Assembly: GCA_964394145.1 (NCBI GenBank) | Contig: CAYMVL010000034.1 | Span: forward strand, 62,001 to 126,000 | DNA: 64,000 nt | Source of the DNA: JAFGBN01 sp964394145 | GTDB taxonomy: Bacteria > Chloroflexota > Dehalococcoidia > GIF9 > AB-539-J10 | Reading direction: 5' to 3' | Part shown: positions 8,781-17,685 of the stretch, in pieces | Layout: every line of letters begins with the position of its first letter | How positions within the stretch are numbered: position 1 is the stretch's first letter | Program-made: the position numbers and the translations under genes | The notes under the pieces: generated by a model | Databases searched by the model: none | Told to the model about the DNA's origin: nothing | What the model saw: only the letters and a program-made list of their open reading frames with translations

Positions 8781-9180
8781 ATCAACTATAGCCCTTGCAG
8801 ATAAATATTGTGCAGGGCTGGTAGCAGCATGAACGGTTGCGTGTCCATTATTGACATCCGACCTCAGTTGCGGCTCACCGGCCAACCTGGTGATTTGCTG
8901 TGAGAGCCTGGAAGTAGAGCTCGGCATCATCTCTGCAAACTGATTATTCCTGATTTGATTTGCGATTGGTTGGGGTCTGTGCGCAAGAATGAGTCCTTGC
9001 TGGTTTGACGACCGAAATTCAGTTCAAGGCGAAAGATGCGAGGCCCAAATGCCAGATGTCAGGATTTTGCGCAGGGAGTCTCTAAGCTATAGCCGATACG
9101 ATTGCTTCTGTATCTACGTGAATGGGTAAGCTACTTTTGTGGATTGATGTGATGGTCAGCTGATGGTTGAAAAGCAAAAC
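8781..9180. other. Intergenic, nothing recognised
   Basis: About 400 bases after the IS3 remnant. No coding or RNA signal was recognised. It may be transposon or gene debris too decayed to name. Confidence 0.4.
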
Positions 9181-9330
9181 GCCCCGAGTAACCTCACTTT
9201 TCCAGATAACCCCTTCACTTTCGGTTCCGGCTTACCGCCCTCATGGCTGGGATCCCACGCACTCTCAGCCTTCGCCTACTTTGTGACCCGGCTTCCCATT
9301 TGCCAGATCAAAGCTCTGATTACTCGGGAC
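9181..9330 (-). ncRNA. Candidate 150-nt structured RNA downstream of speB
   Basis: The ends at 9181-9193 and 9318-9330 pair over 13 bases when read as minus-strand RNA (GUCCCGAGUAAUC with GGUUACUCGGGGC). Two of the pairs are G-U, which would be C-A mismatches in plus-strand RNA, so the minus strand is favoured. Inside, CUUUG/CAAAG enclose AUCUGGC/GCCGGGU, followed by a GGCUG/CAGCC stem and a GGC-GGUAA-GCC hairpin. It starts 80 bases past the speB stop, next to IS debris. I do not recognise the family with certainty. A solitary HEARO/omega-RNA-like element, a group II intron fragment or a regulatory 3' UTR are possible. Confidence 0.4.
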
Positions 9331-9409
9331 TTCTAAAGGATACCATATTTCCAGTTTTCCTGTCAAGTTTTTTTGGTTGTTAATCTTGTACCTGATCCTA
9401 CACTGAGTC

Positions 9410-10306
9410 TTATCCTTGTGGCACAACATAACCGATAAGTTTGTAAGCCAGTTTAGCCAGAAGGAAAGCACAGGACACGGGACCTTCTCCGGGGGAGAAT
9501 TCCATTAAATCAAAACCCACTATCTGCTTGCAACGGGCTACTGATTTTATTATGTCCAAAAGCTCCTGATAGTCCATACCACCTGGTTCGGGAGTACCTA
9601 CCGCAGACATAATGGAAGGGTCCAGAACATCTACATCGATGGTGATGTAGACCTCTTGACCAAGCGAGCGAATTATCCGCTCAGCAGAGGACATGCCTGA
9701 TCTCAAGCTGTCCATATAGAATGGCGTCATCTCATGCCGGGCCAAGAATTGCTTCTCCTCCAGGCTCAGGCTACGTATTCCCACCTGCGCAATGGGGCAG
9801 AGCTCAGAAATACGACGCATAACAGAGGCCTGCCCATACCTGGTGCCGAGATAGCTGTTGCGCAGGTCAGCGTGGGCATCAAACTGCAACACGGAAAGCC
9901 TGGGGAACTTCTGCTTAAAAGCCTTGACCGTTCCCAGAGAGAGTGAATGTTCCCCGCCTAGCATTACCACGAATTTGCCCTTCCCTAGCAAGTCTTCAGT
10001 GACTTCGTAAACCCTTTCAATCATGCCTTCAGGGTTAGTCATCAGGGGTTCGACCCGGGGTAGAGTATGAATGCCAACCTCGTGTATTTCGCGATTCAGT
10101 TCCAAGTCGTAGAGTTCGAGGTATTGGGAGGCATCAATAATGGCTTGCGGGCCGTCGCGAGTACCGCTCCGCCATTCGGTGGTCCCGTCATAAGGGACGG
10201 GCAGAATCACCACCCTGGCTCTTTCCAGGTCTGAGTAAGGCGGTGTCAGTCCAGCGAAGACACGTGGTGGAAGGAATATCTCCCCTTCATTCCGCATGGC
10301 TGACAA
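9410..10306 (-). CDS. speB: Agmatinase / ureohydrolase family
   Basis: 298 residues, normal for agmatinase, which hydrolyses agmatine to putrescine and urea. The dimanganese ligands are present in GGEHSLS, DAHADLR and the TIDVDVLDP block. The gene is the last of a cinA-speH-speB run. It overlaps the end of speH: the annotated TTG start at 10306 or the ATG at 10297 both lie inside that gene, and the ATG (MRNEGEIFLP) is the more likely start. Together with the S-adenosylmethionine decarboxylase it points to putrescine/spermidine synthesis. Spermidine synthase and arginine decarboxylase are not in the window. Confidence 0.92.
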   Translation of the reverse strand: MSAMRNEGEIFLPPRVFAGLTPPYSDLERARVVILPVPYDGTTEWRSGTRDGPQAIIDASQYLELYDLELNREIHEVGIHTLPRVEPLMTNPEGMIERVYEVTEDLLGKGKFVVMLGGEHSLSLGTVKAFKQKFPRLSVLQFDAHADLRNSYLGTRYGQASVMRRISELCPIAQVGIRSLSLEEKQFLARHEMTPFYMDSLRSGMSSAERIIRSLGQEVYITIDVDVLDPSIMSAVGTPEPGGMDYQELLDIIKSVARCKQIVGFDLMEFSPGEGPVSCAFLLAKLAYKLIGYVVPQG

Positions 10307-10685
10307 AGTTCAGAGGCCTGCTGGTGGCAGCTTCCATGAGTGGCCATTCCCTATCGATTAAGCAGGTCCGCGATTTAAATAGATGAAATCCTTGCTGAAA
10401 ATCTGCGATCGCCTTATCGGTATCAAAATCCTTGCAGGAAAAAACATCTATATTTACGTAATTGCGCTCCACAAATGTATGAACAGCAATATGGCTTTCG
10501 GCAATAAAAACGAAGCCGGATATTCCCCAATCCTCAAGCTTTGCACCTAGGTATCTGAGAACATATGGCGGTGAGATTCTGGTCATGTTGATCCTGGAAG
10601 GGTAAACTTCCAGCCAGTTACGAAGATAATCTTCATTCTGCAGAATTTCTGGTTTACTGGAATAGCCATCAATAATGAGATGCAT
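10287..10685 (-). CDS. speH: S-adenosylmethionine decarboxylase proenzyme
   Basis: 132 residues, the short prokaryotic class. The enzyme is a pyruvoyl decarboxylase that makes the aminopropyl donor for spermidine. The self-cleavage site is visible as ESHIAVHTF (about residues 63-71), in which the Ser becomes the pyruvoyl group, and the family His and Cys follow in the C-terminal half (VFSCKDFD). Its ATG at 10685 overlaps the TAA of cinA by one base (TAATG), and speB begins inside its 3' end, so the three genes are translationally coupled. An N-terminal MHLIIDGYS start fits other family members. Confidence 0.93.
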   Translation of the reverse strand: MHLIIDGYSSKPEILQNEDYLRNWLEVYPSRINMTRISPPYVLRYLGAKLEDWGISGFVFIAESHIAVHTFVERNYVNIDVFSCKDFDTDKAIADFQQGFHLFKSRTCLIDREWPLMEAATSRPLNFVSHAE

Positions 10686-11905
10686 TAGACCTCCTCTAAA
10701 AGTGCTTTGCTTAACTCGAAAAGAGCGGCATAAACCGCCCTTTGCTTTATTCTCAAACGATTTCCAAGAAAGGCATAGGACCTGGTTCGTTTCAGTTTAT
10801 CACCATTCAGCCCGATAAACACGTCGGCAGAATTTTCGTCCGGATTAATGCTGCCACTAACGGCCAGGCCGAGATCGGCCCTGAAATTCCTGCGCACTGC
10901 TTCAGCCATTGCCTGAGCTTCATCGTTGCTTCCTTTATCATAATACTCTGGGGCGTGAGCATCCAAGCCAAGAATTGTTTTGGCTTCGTCGCAGCAGGCC
11001 ACCAGTCCACCTCTGAAATAAGAAGAACTCTCCGGGCTAGTGCAGATACAATCGCTTAGAAGGCCGCCAGTGCAGGATTCCATTGTGGCTAAGCTCAAAT
11101 GTTTTGCTTCGAGCAAGCCTGCAACAACAGACTCGAGGGTATCGTTATCGACTCCCCATATGTAAGGACTGATTCTATTGCGACTTTCCGTCTCCCTCTG
11201 AGCGATTATCTCTTTTGCCTCTGCCTCCCCCTTTGCCTTAACCGTGATACGCAGGTGAACACCATCTGGCTTGACATAAGTAGCAAGGGTAGGGTTGCAC
11301 AGGTGGAGCAAGGGGGCCAATAGCTCATCCATCCGGGCTTCACTCAGTCCGAAGGTCTTAATGGTCCTGGACATAATAACGTCTCCAGTCAGCTTCTGTT
11401 GTAATTCAGGCAATATGTCCTCTACCCACATTGCTCGCATCTCGTCTTCTGGTCCGGGTAGAGCCACGACTATGTGATTGTCTTTCTCAAGCCACCAGCC
11501 GGGAGCTGTGCCCGCAAAATTGGGAATTGCGCGGGCGGAAGGTACGATAGCGGCCTGCCTTATATTGCATTCGGGCAATTGCCAATGATGCTGGATAAAT
11601 AAGCTCTGCAAATCTCGCCACAATCTATCATCCACCTCTAGCTCCTCGTCAACTAACTCTGCAATGCACTCGCGGGTAATGTCATCCTGGGTGGGGCCTA
11701 ATCCGCCTGTAGTTATGATGAGACTGGCTCTCCTCCATGCCCTCCTCAAGGTGCTGAGCAACCTCTTGTGGTTGTCGCCAACCACGGAGATAAAATATAG
11801 GTCGATTCCCAGCGCAGGCAACTGGCCAGCTAGGAAGCAAGAATTAGTATCAACTATGTTGCCCAAGAGGATTTCTGTGCCGACGGGGATTATCTCTGCC
11901 TTCAC
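10685..11905 (-). CDS. cinA: CinA-like nicotinamide-nucleotide amidohydrolase
   Basis: 406 residues. The N-terminal molybdopterin-binding-like domain (about 1-170; GTEILLGNIVDTNS, TTGGLGPTQDD) hydrolyses ADP-ribose in studied homologues. The C-terminal PncC domain (~250-405) carries ATMESCTGGLLSD, with the catalytic Ser, and deamidates NMN back to nicotinate mononucleotide. This recycles NMN released by NAD-dependent DNA ligase and complements the nicotinamidase/NAPRTase fusion elsewhere in the window. It is the first gene of a run with speH and speB, a combination with no obvious metabolic logic beyond co-expression. The function in competence implied by the name is not supported here. Confidence 0.92.
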   Translation of the reverse strand: MKAEIIPVGTEILLGNIVDTNSCFLAGQLPALGIDLYFISVVGDNHKRLLSTLRRAWRRASLIITTGGLGPTQDDITRECIAELVDEELEVDDRLWRDLQSLFIQHHWQLPECNIRQAAIVPSARAIPNFAGTAPGWWLEKDNHIVVALPGPEDEMRAMWVEDILPELQQKLTGDVIMSRTIKTFGLSEARMDELLAPLLHLCNPTLATYVKPDGVHLRITVKAKGEAEAKEIIAQRETESRNRISPYIWGVDNDTLESVVAGLLEAKHLSLATMESCTGGLLSDCICTSPESSSYFRGGLVACCDEAKTILGLDAHAPEYYDKGSNDEAQAMAEAVRRNFRADLGLAVSGSINPDENSADVFIGLNGDKLKRTRSYAFLGNRLRIKQRAVYAALFELSKALLEEV

Positions 11906-11914
11906 CTTGGATAT

Positions 11915-13210
11915 CTAGTGCTTGATTGCCGAGCGAGCTAAATATTTGTCCACTATCGCCATAGCACAATATTTACCGCACATACTACAAGTTGCCCCGG
12001 AACTGGGAATCTTGCCATGGACTTGCCGCGAGAAGTCGGGGTCTAAAGATAGCCGGGCCTGAGCTTCCCAATCAAGGGCTTTGCGAGCCCTGGACATTTC
12101 ATCATCCCACTCTCTCGCACCTCTCACGCCTTTGACAATATCGCCGGCATGGGCGGCTATGCGAGAGGCGATCACTCCTTCCTTTACATCCTGCTCATCG
12201 GGAAGCGAAAGATGCTCTGCCGGAGTAACATAGCACAGAAAGTCTGCGCCGGCTGCAGCGGCAATGGCACCACCGATAGCGCCGGTGATATGGTCATAGC
12301 CGGCACCTATATCGGTCACCAGAGGGCCCAGAACATAGAAAGGCGCGCTATGGCAAAGGCTCTTCTCCAACTGAACATTGGTAGCTACCTGGTCCAGAGG
12401 TAAGTGACCCGGGCCTTCTACCATGGCTTGGACTCCGGCTTCCCGGGCGCGCTGCACCAGCTCCCCCATGATTATTAGCTCTTCCACCTGAGCCCTGTCG
12501 GTAGCATCGGCCAGACAGCCCGGACGCAAGCTATCGCCTAGACTCAATGTGAAATCATATTTTCGGGCTAAGTCCAACAGGCGGTCGTAATATTGATACA
12601 GAGGATTCTCGCCTTCGTTATGCAGCATCCAGCCAGTCAGAAAGGCGCCTCCACGGGATACTATGTCTGTTATCCTTCCCTGATTCTTCAGCCGTGCTAT
12701 AGACGCCTGAGTTACTCCGCAATGAACCGTCATAAAATCAGCGCCATCCCTGGCTTGCTCCTCGATTACCTCGAAAATCTCATCGACCGCCATGTGCACG
12801 ATAGCTCCATGCCTCTCGATAGCTTCGATGCCGGCCTGATAAGTGGGTACTGTTCCTACAGGTAGGGGGCTGGAAGCAATGATAGCTCTCCTGATGCCTG
12901 AAATATCCCCACCCGTGCTCAGGTCCATCACTGTATCGCTGCCGGAATCAACGGCAACGTGCAATTTCCTCAACTCTGTATTCATATCCGAATAGTCAGG
13001 GGAAGTGCCTATGTTAGCATTGACTTTGGTTCTCAGTCCCTTGCCTATGCCGCAGGGTATCAGGCTCGTATGGTTAGCATTGGCTGGAACGACAACCGTC
13101 CCGTCGACCAATCCCTGCAAAACAGAATCTATTTCCACTCCCTCCACATCAGCTACATGTTTGACCGGGGGTGAAGCAACGCCTTTCCTGGCTAGTTCTA
13201 CCTGAGTCAT
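11915..13210 (-). CDS. thiC: Phosphomethylpyrimidine synthase ThiC
   Basis: 431 residues, the short form common in anaerobes and archaea. ThiC is a radical-SAM enzyme that converts aminoimidazole ribotide to HMP phosphate for thiamine. The unusual C-terminal cluster motif CSMCGKYC (CxxCxxxxC, about residues 412-419) is intact. Metal and substrate motifs include MTVHCGV, EGPGHLPLDQV and DIGAGYDHI. It stops 10 bases before cinA begins, so it may head that operon. No TPP riboswitch signature was found in the 250 bases upstream, which is notable because thiC is a usual riboswitch target. Confidence 0.95.
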   Translation of the reverse strand: MTQVELARKGVASPPVKHVADVEGVEIDSVLQGLVDGTVVVPANANHTSLIPCGIGKGLRTKVNANIGTSPDYSDMNTELRKLHVAVDSGSDTVMDLSTGGDISGIRRAIIASSPLPVGTVPTYQAGIEAIERHGAIVHMAVDEIFEVIEEQARDGADFMTVHCGVTQASIARLKNQGRITDIVSRGGAFLTGWMLHNEGENPLYQYYDRLLDLARKYDFTLSLGDSLRPGCLADATDRAQVEELIIMGELVQRAREAGVQAMVEGPGHLPLDQVATNVQLEKSLCHSAPFYVLGPLVTDIGAGYDHITGAIGGAIAAAAGADFLCYVTPAEHLSLPDEQDVKEGVIASRIAAHAGDIVKGVRGAREWDDEMSRARKALDWEAQARLSLDPDFSRQVHGKIPSSGATCSMCGKYCAMAIVDKYLARSAIKH

Positions 13211-13356
13211 TCTGCTATAACCATCTCATTCCATTATTTTCTCTGGTGAAGTTGACTTAAGACATAACAGCGGTCTGCGTCAGCTTAGATAGTAAATCTA
13301 ACACAACAGGATTGCTAACGCAAACTCGGACACATGGGATTTTTGGCAAGCTACTG

Positions 13357-13377
13357 GCCCTGAGCTTCTCGAAGGGC
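13357..13377. repeat. Short GC-rich imperfect palindrome of repeat type
   Basis: The segment starting GGCCCTGAGCTTCTCGAAGG and ending with GGC is an imperfect inverted repeat (CCCT...AGGG ends) in the gap between argS and thiC. Short elements of this kind recur in intergenic DNA of uncultured Chloroflexota, from general knowledge. No second copy was noticed in this window. Confidence 0.35.
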
Positions 13378-13459
13378 AACTCAATTTCATCACGACTGGA
13401 TCTCATGGTTGGGCATGCTCACCACGAGCGGTTAACAAAGAGTCTATTTATGACATACT

Positions 13460-15148
13460 CTACATCTTCTCAGGAGCGGTCATGCCCATGAGATGAAGGA
13501 CTCTGGCCAGGACAATCTGAGTTGCCCTGACCAGCTTCAATCGAGCTTTGCTCAGCTCTTCATCTTTGGAGACGACGCGGCATTGCTTGTAGAAGCTGTG
13601 GAAGACGGTGGCCAAATCCTGAGCATAGTAGGGCAGATGGTGAGGCTCCAGCATGGTGGCAACCTGCTCTATTATTTCGGGCAGAAGAATCAGACGCCGA
13701 ATCAGGGTCAGCTCTGGCTCAGATGAGAGCAAAGAAACATCGCCGTTGCTATAATCTATTCCCCGCTCTTGGGCAAAGTGAAGAATGCTGGCAATGCGGG
13801 CATGAGCGTACTGAACATAGTACACCGGATTGTCTGCCGATTGCTTCTTAGCTAGCTCTATATCGAAATCCATCTGGGCATCGGCCGAGCGAGAAAGGAA
13901 CGAGAAGCGGCAGGCATCTGAACCCACTTCGTCCAGTAGCTCCCGCAGTGTAACTATATCGCCACTACGTTTGGATAGCTTCACTATTTCCTCTCCGCGC
14001 CTCAAGGTGACCAGCTGGCAGATGATTACTTTGAGTTGCTCAGGGTCCTGGCCGAGAGCTTTGATTACCGCTTTCATTCGCGGGACGTGGCCCTGATGGT
14101 CAGCGCCCCAGATATCAATGACCCAGTCGAATTTCCGTTCCACAAGCTTGTTGTAATGATAGGCTATGTCGGAGGCAAAATAGGTAGGAGTACCATCGCC
14201 TCGCACAAGCACATTATCCTTATCCTCTCCCAAAGCGGTGGATTCAAACCAGGTGGCATTCTCCTTCTGGACCACATAGCCATTGTTTTCCAGCAGTGAT
14301 ATTGCCTTGCGGTATTGCTCGCCTTGATACAGGCTCTTTTCACTAAACCATACATCGAATTGAACGTTCAGCAGCTTCAGGTCTTCCTTGATTCCCTGTA
14401 TCATCCTGGCGCATCCGACACGGCCCAACTCCGCGGTAGCTTCGTCCTGTGGCAGAGATAGGTATCTATCGCCCTGCTCTTCAATGATTTGCCTGGCTAG
14501 GTCAATCATGTAATTACCCAGGTAGCCGCCGGAGGGCATTGCAGTTTCTTTGCCCTGGCCTTGCTGGTAACGAGCATAGAGAGATCGGCCAAAAATATCT
14601 ATCTGATTGCCCATATCATTTATGTAGTATTCCTTTTCTACGGAGTAACCGGCGGCTGCAAGGACATTGGCCAGTGTGCTGCCCAGGACAGCACCGCGTC
14701 CATGACCTACATGGAGAGGTCCTGTGGGATTCACACTGACAAATTCAAGTTGGACTCGACTACCCTCGCCAAGATCAATGTTACCGTACGATTCAGCAGC
14801 ATCTAAAATCAGTCCCACCTGCGTGCTTAGCCAATCATTCCGGAAAATGAAGTTGATGAATCCGGGTGGAGCAATTAGTGCCTTTTCAATTTCAGGCGGC
14901 GGTACTATCTGCTCAGATATCTTCTCTGCTATGGCCATGGGAGACATTCCCATGGAGTGGGCCAACTTCAAAGGGAGTCCTGAGGCAAAATCTCCATGCT
15001 CAGGATTCTGAGGGTGTTCAATAACAACTTCAGACAGAGATGCAGAGATAATTGTGCCCTGTTTTTGTGCTTCCAGCACCGCCTGTTCCAGACACTTCGC
15101 TAGTTTTTGTTTAATTGTGGGATTTCCTCGCCTGCTTCTCAATGACAT
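13460..15148 (-). CDS. argS: Arginine-tRNA ligase
   Basis: 562 residues, normal length for class I ArgRS. It charges tRNA-Arg and needs the tRNA for amino-acid activation. The HIGH signature appears as PTGPLHVGHGRGAVLGS (about 134-150) and the KMSKS-like loop as VKLSKRSG. The N-terminal Add1 domain and the C-terminal DALR anticodon-binding domain (YVQYAHARIAS onwards) are both present. It starts four bases after the stop of recG on the same strand, so the two are co-transcribed. The start ATG at 15148 gives MSLRSRRGNP, slightly longer than many homologues. Confidence 0.97.
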   Translation of the reverse strand: MSLRSRRGNPTIKQKLAKCLEQAVLEAQKQGTIISASLSEVVIEHPQNPEHGDFASGLPLKLAHSMGMSPMAIAEKISEQIVPPPEIEKALIAPPGFINFIFRNDWLSTQVGLILDAAESYGNIDLGEGSRVQLEFVSVNPTGPLHVGHGRGAVLGSTLANVLAAAGYSVEKEYYINDMGNQIDIFGRSLYARYQQGQGKETAMPSGGYLGNYMIDLARQIIEEQGDRYLSLPQDEATAELGRVGCARMIQGIKEDLKLLNVQFDVWFSEKSLYQGEQYRKAISLLENNGYVVQKENATWFESTALGEDKDNVLVRGDGTPTYFASDIAYHYNKLVERKFDWVIDIWGADHQGHVPRMKAVIKALGQDPEQLKVIICQLVTLRRGEEIVKLSKRSGDIVTLRELLDEVGSDACRFSFLSRSADAQMDFDIELAKKQSADNPVYYVQYAHARIASILHFAQERGIDYSNGDVSLLSSEPELTLIRRLILLPEIIEQVATMLEPHHLPYYAQDLATVFHSFYKQCRVVSKDEELSKARLKLVRATQIVLARVLHLMGMTAPEKM

Positions 15149-15151
15149 TTT

Positions 15152-17638
15152 CTAACTCCATTCAGCGTAATCAGATAGCGCTCGGCTTAGCTGTTGCTTT
15201 AACAGCCGATGTTCAACCTCCTTCAAATCAGGGTCGTTTCGGAAAAGTGTTATCGCCTCCTGGCGGGCCAGCTCCAAGAGCCGTAAATTAGACAGCTTAG
15301 CTATCTTAAGGGGAGGCAAACCGCTTTGCTGCGTGCCAAAGAACTCGCCGGGCCCCCTTAGTTCCAAGTCCTTTTCAGCAAGTGCGAAGCCATCATTAAT
15401 TTTCTCCATCAGCTGAAGGCGGCTCTTGACTTCGGGCGTGAGCTTTTCCGAGATAAGTATACAGTAGCCCGGTTCCTTACCTCGCCCCACCCGACCTCTG
15501 AATTGGTGGAGCTGTGATAAACCAAAGTGGTCAGCGCCTTCGACCAGGATTGTTGAAGCTTTAGGCACATCAATACCAACTTCCACTACCGATGTCGACA
15601 CCAGGATATCAAGCTGCCCGGTACGGAAACTGCGCATTATACTCTCTTTTTCAGCGCTATGCATCTGCCCGTGCAGTAATCCCAGCTTCAAATACGGAAA
15701 GACCTCTCTGGATAGTCGTTCGTACTCAGTAGTAGCAGCTTTCGCCTCGAGTGATTCCGATTCTTCCACTAAAGGGCAAATAATGAAAACCTGTCTCCCA
15801 GCTTCAACCTGCTTTCGAAGGAAGTCATAAGCCTTACCCCTATAGCGTGCTTCCAGACATTTAGTTTTCGCTACTTGCCTTCCGGGGGGCAACTCATCGA
15901 TAACGGAGAGGTCGAGATCTCCGTACAACGTCAACGCCATGGTGCGAGGAATAGGTGTAGCCGTCATAACCAGCACATGCGGGTTAAATCCTTTCTGGCG
16001 CAAAGCAGAGCGTTGCAGCACGCCAAAACGATGTTGCTCATCTATCACCGCCAGACCTAAGTTAGCGAATTCCACTTCCTTTTGAATGATAGCGTGGGTG
16101 CCGATAACAATATCAAGTTCGCCTTGTTTGATTCGATTATGCAAGTCCTCTTTCTCGCTGGTGCTAAGGCTTCCAACAAGCAGAGCAATAGCGAGAGGCC
16201 TTGAAAGAAATTGTGCATAGGATCTGATATTATGGCTCTTCTTCTGTTCGCTGCTGGCCTTAGTTAAATAAGCACAGATGTTGTCAAAATGCTGCTCTGC
16301 CAGCACCTCAGTGGGTGCCATCAAGACTCCTTGATAACCGTTTGACACAGCTATCAGTAGAGCCAGGGTTGCAATCACGGTCTTGCCACTACCCACATCT
16401 CCCTGAAGAAGGCGGGACATAGCTCTGCCCTGTTTCAAATCGGATAAGATTTCCCAGAGCACCCGTTCCTGGGCAGGAGTTAAACTGAAAGGCAGGCAAG
16501 ATAAAAATCTGTCAATAATCATCCGGTCTATCCGAAAAGCATTGCCCGGCTTGCTTTCTTGCCAATCCCGTTTTCTGGATAAGACAGCTAACTGAAGAAG
16601 AAATAGCTCATCGAAAGCCAATCTCTCCCTTGCTTTCTCCGCTAGTGCCTGGTTATCAGGATAATGAATCTGTGTTATGGCATCAAGGAGGTCTAGTAGC
16701 TGGCACCGATTCCTTGTCTCCCGGGGCAAGAACTCATCCGTTCGCCAGGCCCAGCCATCAATGGCTTCCTTAACCCATTTCCTCACCCGTCGGGCTGCTA
16801 GTCCTTGAGTAAGAGGATAAACAGGAACTAGACGGCCGGTATGAATGAGTTCCCTGTCTTTGAGCAATTCCCACTCAGGGGATTCAAACACCTTCTGTCC
16901 TTTGAATACGCCTACGGTGCCACTAAGTACCAGCCGGGCATTGGTAGGGAAGCCCTTGGCCAGATAAGGCTGGTTAAACCAGACGGCTCTTATATTTCCT
17001 GTTTCATCGCCTACGATTGCCTCAGTTCCACGCTTACGGCCAAAGGTAGCTACTCTCGCCTGCCATATCGTGGCTATCACAGTCTGTTCCTCACCTTCCT
17101 TTAGCTCAGCGATGAGTCTGCTCTGGCTGTAATCGATATATCTTCGAGGATAAAGGTAGAGTAAATCAGCAATGGTCCTCACATCCAGCTTGGCGAATTT
17201 AGTAGCTACGTTAGGTGTAATGCCTCTGATTATTGTTATGGGCGAATCTAATCCTGTACTGGCCACTTCGGTTCTTCGGGGGCTCTGCTTCTGGGGCTGC
17301 GGCTTAGCTTGATCCAGCACTCCCTCGTTGTTCCTTTTGCTCGAAGAGACAGCAGAGACAAGGCTATTGTTCCCTGCTTCTAACCTGCTTATCAGATCGA
17401 GAATGTCTTTCACCCAGACCCTGCGTTCATTAATACTGAGAGAACTATAATCAGAGTTAGCCAGGTCGAGTAGATCGAAACTGGCCAGGAGTTGCGGGTT
17501 GCTTCTGGCTATAGCCTGCCTGATTGAACCTGCCTGGTTTCTCAGGTACATATCCAACCCGCCCATTACTGCTCTGTTGGTATAAGCTTTTTTGCACTCC
17601 AGCTCAAGAACATTCCGCAGCAAATCAATGCTTGCCAT
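15152..17638 (-). CDS. recG: ATP-dependent DNA helicase RecG
   Basis: 828 residues, longer than the roughly 690 of E. coli because of an N-terminal extension of ~130 residues without a recognised domain. RecG remodels stalled forks and Holliday junctions. The wedge/OB domain spans ~150-300. Helicase motifs are GDVGSGKT (Walker A), DEQHRFG (motif II), TATPIPRT (motif III), LVSTSVVEVGIDVP and QFRGRVGRG (motif VI). It is followed closely by argS and preceded, 47 bases away, by a DegV gene. No frameshift was seen. Confidence 0.96.
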   Translation of the reverse strand: MASIDLLRNVLELECKKAYTNRAVMGGLDMYLRNQAGSIRQAIARSNPQLLASFDLLDLANSDYSSLSINERRVWVKDILDLISRLEAGNNSLVSAVSSSKRNNEGVLDQAKPQPQKQSPRRTEVASTGLDSPITIIRGITPNVATKFAKLDVRTIADLLYLYPRRYIDYSQSRLIAELKEGEEQTVIATIWQARVATFGRKRGTEAIVGDETGNIRAVWFNQPYLAKGFPTNARLVLSGTVGVFKGQKVFESPEWELLKDRELIHTGRLVPVYPLTQGLAARRVRKWVKEAIDGWAWRTDEFLPRETRNRCQLLDLLDAITQIHYPDNQALAEKARERLAFDELFLLQLAVLSRKRDWQESKPGNAFRIDRMIIDRFLSCLPFSLTPAQERVLWEILSDLKQGRAMSRLLQGDVGSGKTVIATLALLIAVSNGYQGVLMAPTEVLAEQHFDNICAYLTKASSEQKKSHNIRSYAQFLSRPLAIALLVGSLSTSEKEDLHNRIKQGELDIVIGTHAIIQKEVEFANLGLAVIDEQHRFGVLQRSALRQKGFNPHVLVMTATPIPRTMALTLYGDLDLSVIDELPPGRQVAKTKCLEARYRGKAYDFLRKQVEAGRQVFIICPLVEESESLEAKAATTEYERLSREVFPYLKLGLLHGQMHSAEKESIMRSFRTGQLDILVSTSVVEVGIDVPKASTILVEGADHFGLSQLHQFRGRVGRGKEPGYCILISEKLTPEVKSRLQLMEKINDGFALAEKDLELRGPGEFFGTQQSGLPPLKIAKLSNLRLLELARQEAITLFRNDPDLKEVEHRLLKQQLSRALSDYAEWS

Positions 17639-17685
17639 TTTGAAGTTGTTTCATTTCATTCGCAGCTAACATCTGACATAAGTGA

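Noticed and set aside
13211..13460. TPP riboswitch before thiC
   Set aside because: The conserved blocks and pairing were not found on the minus strand.
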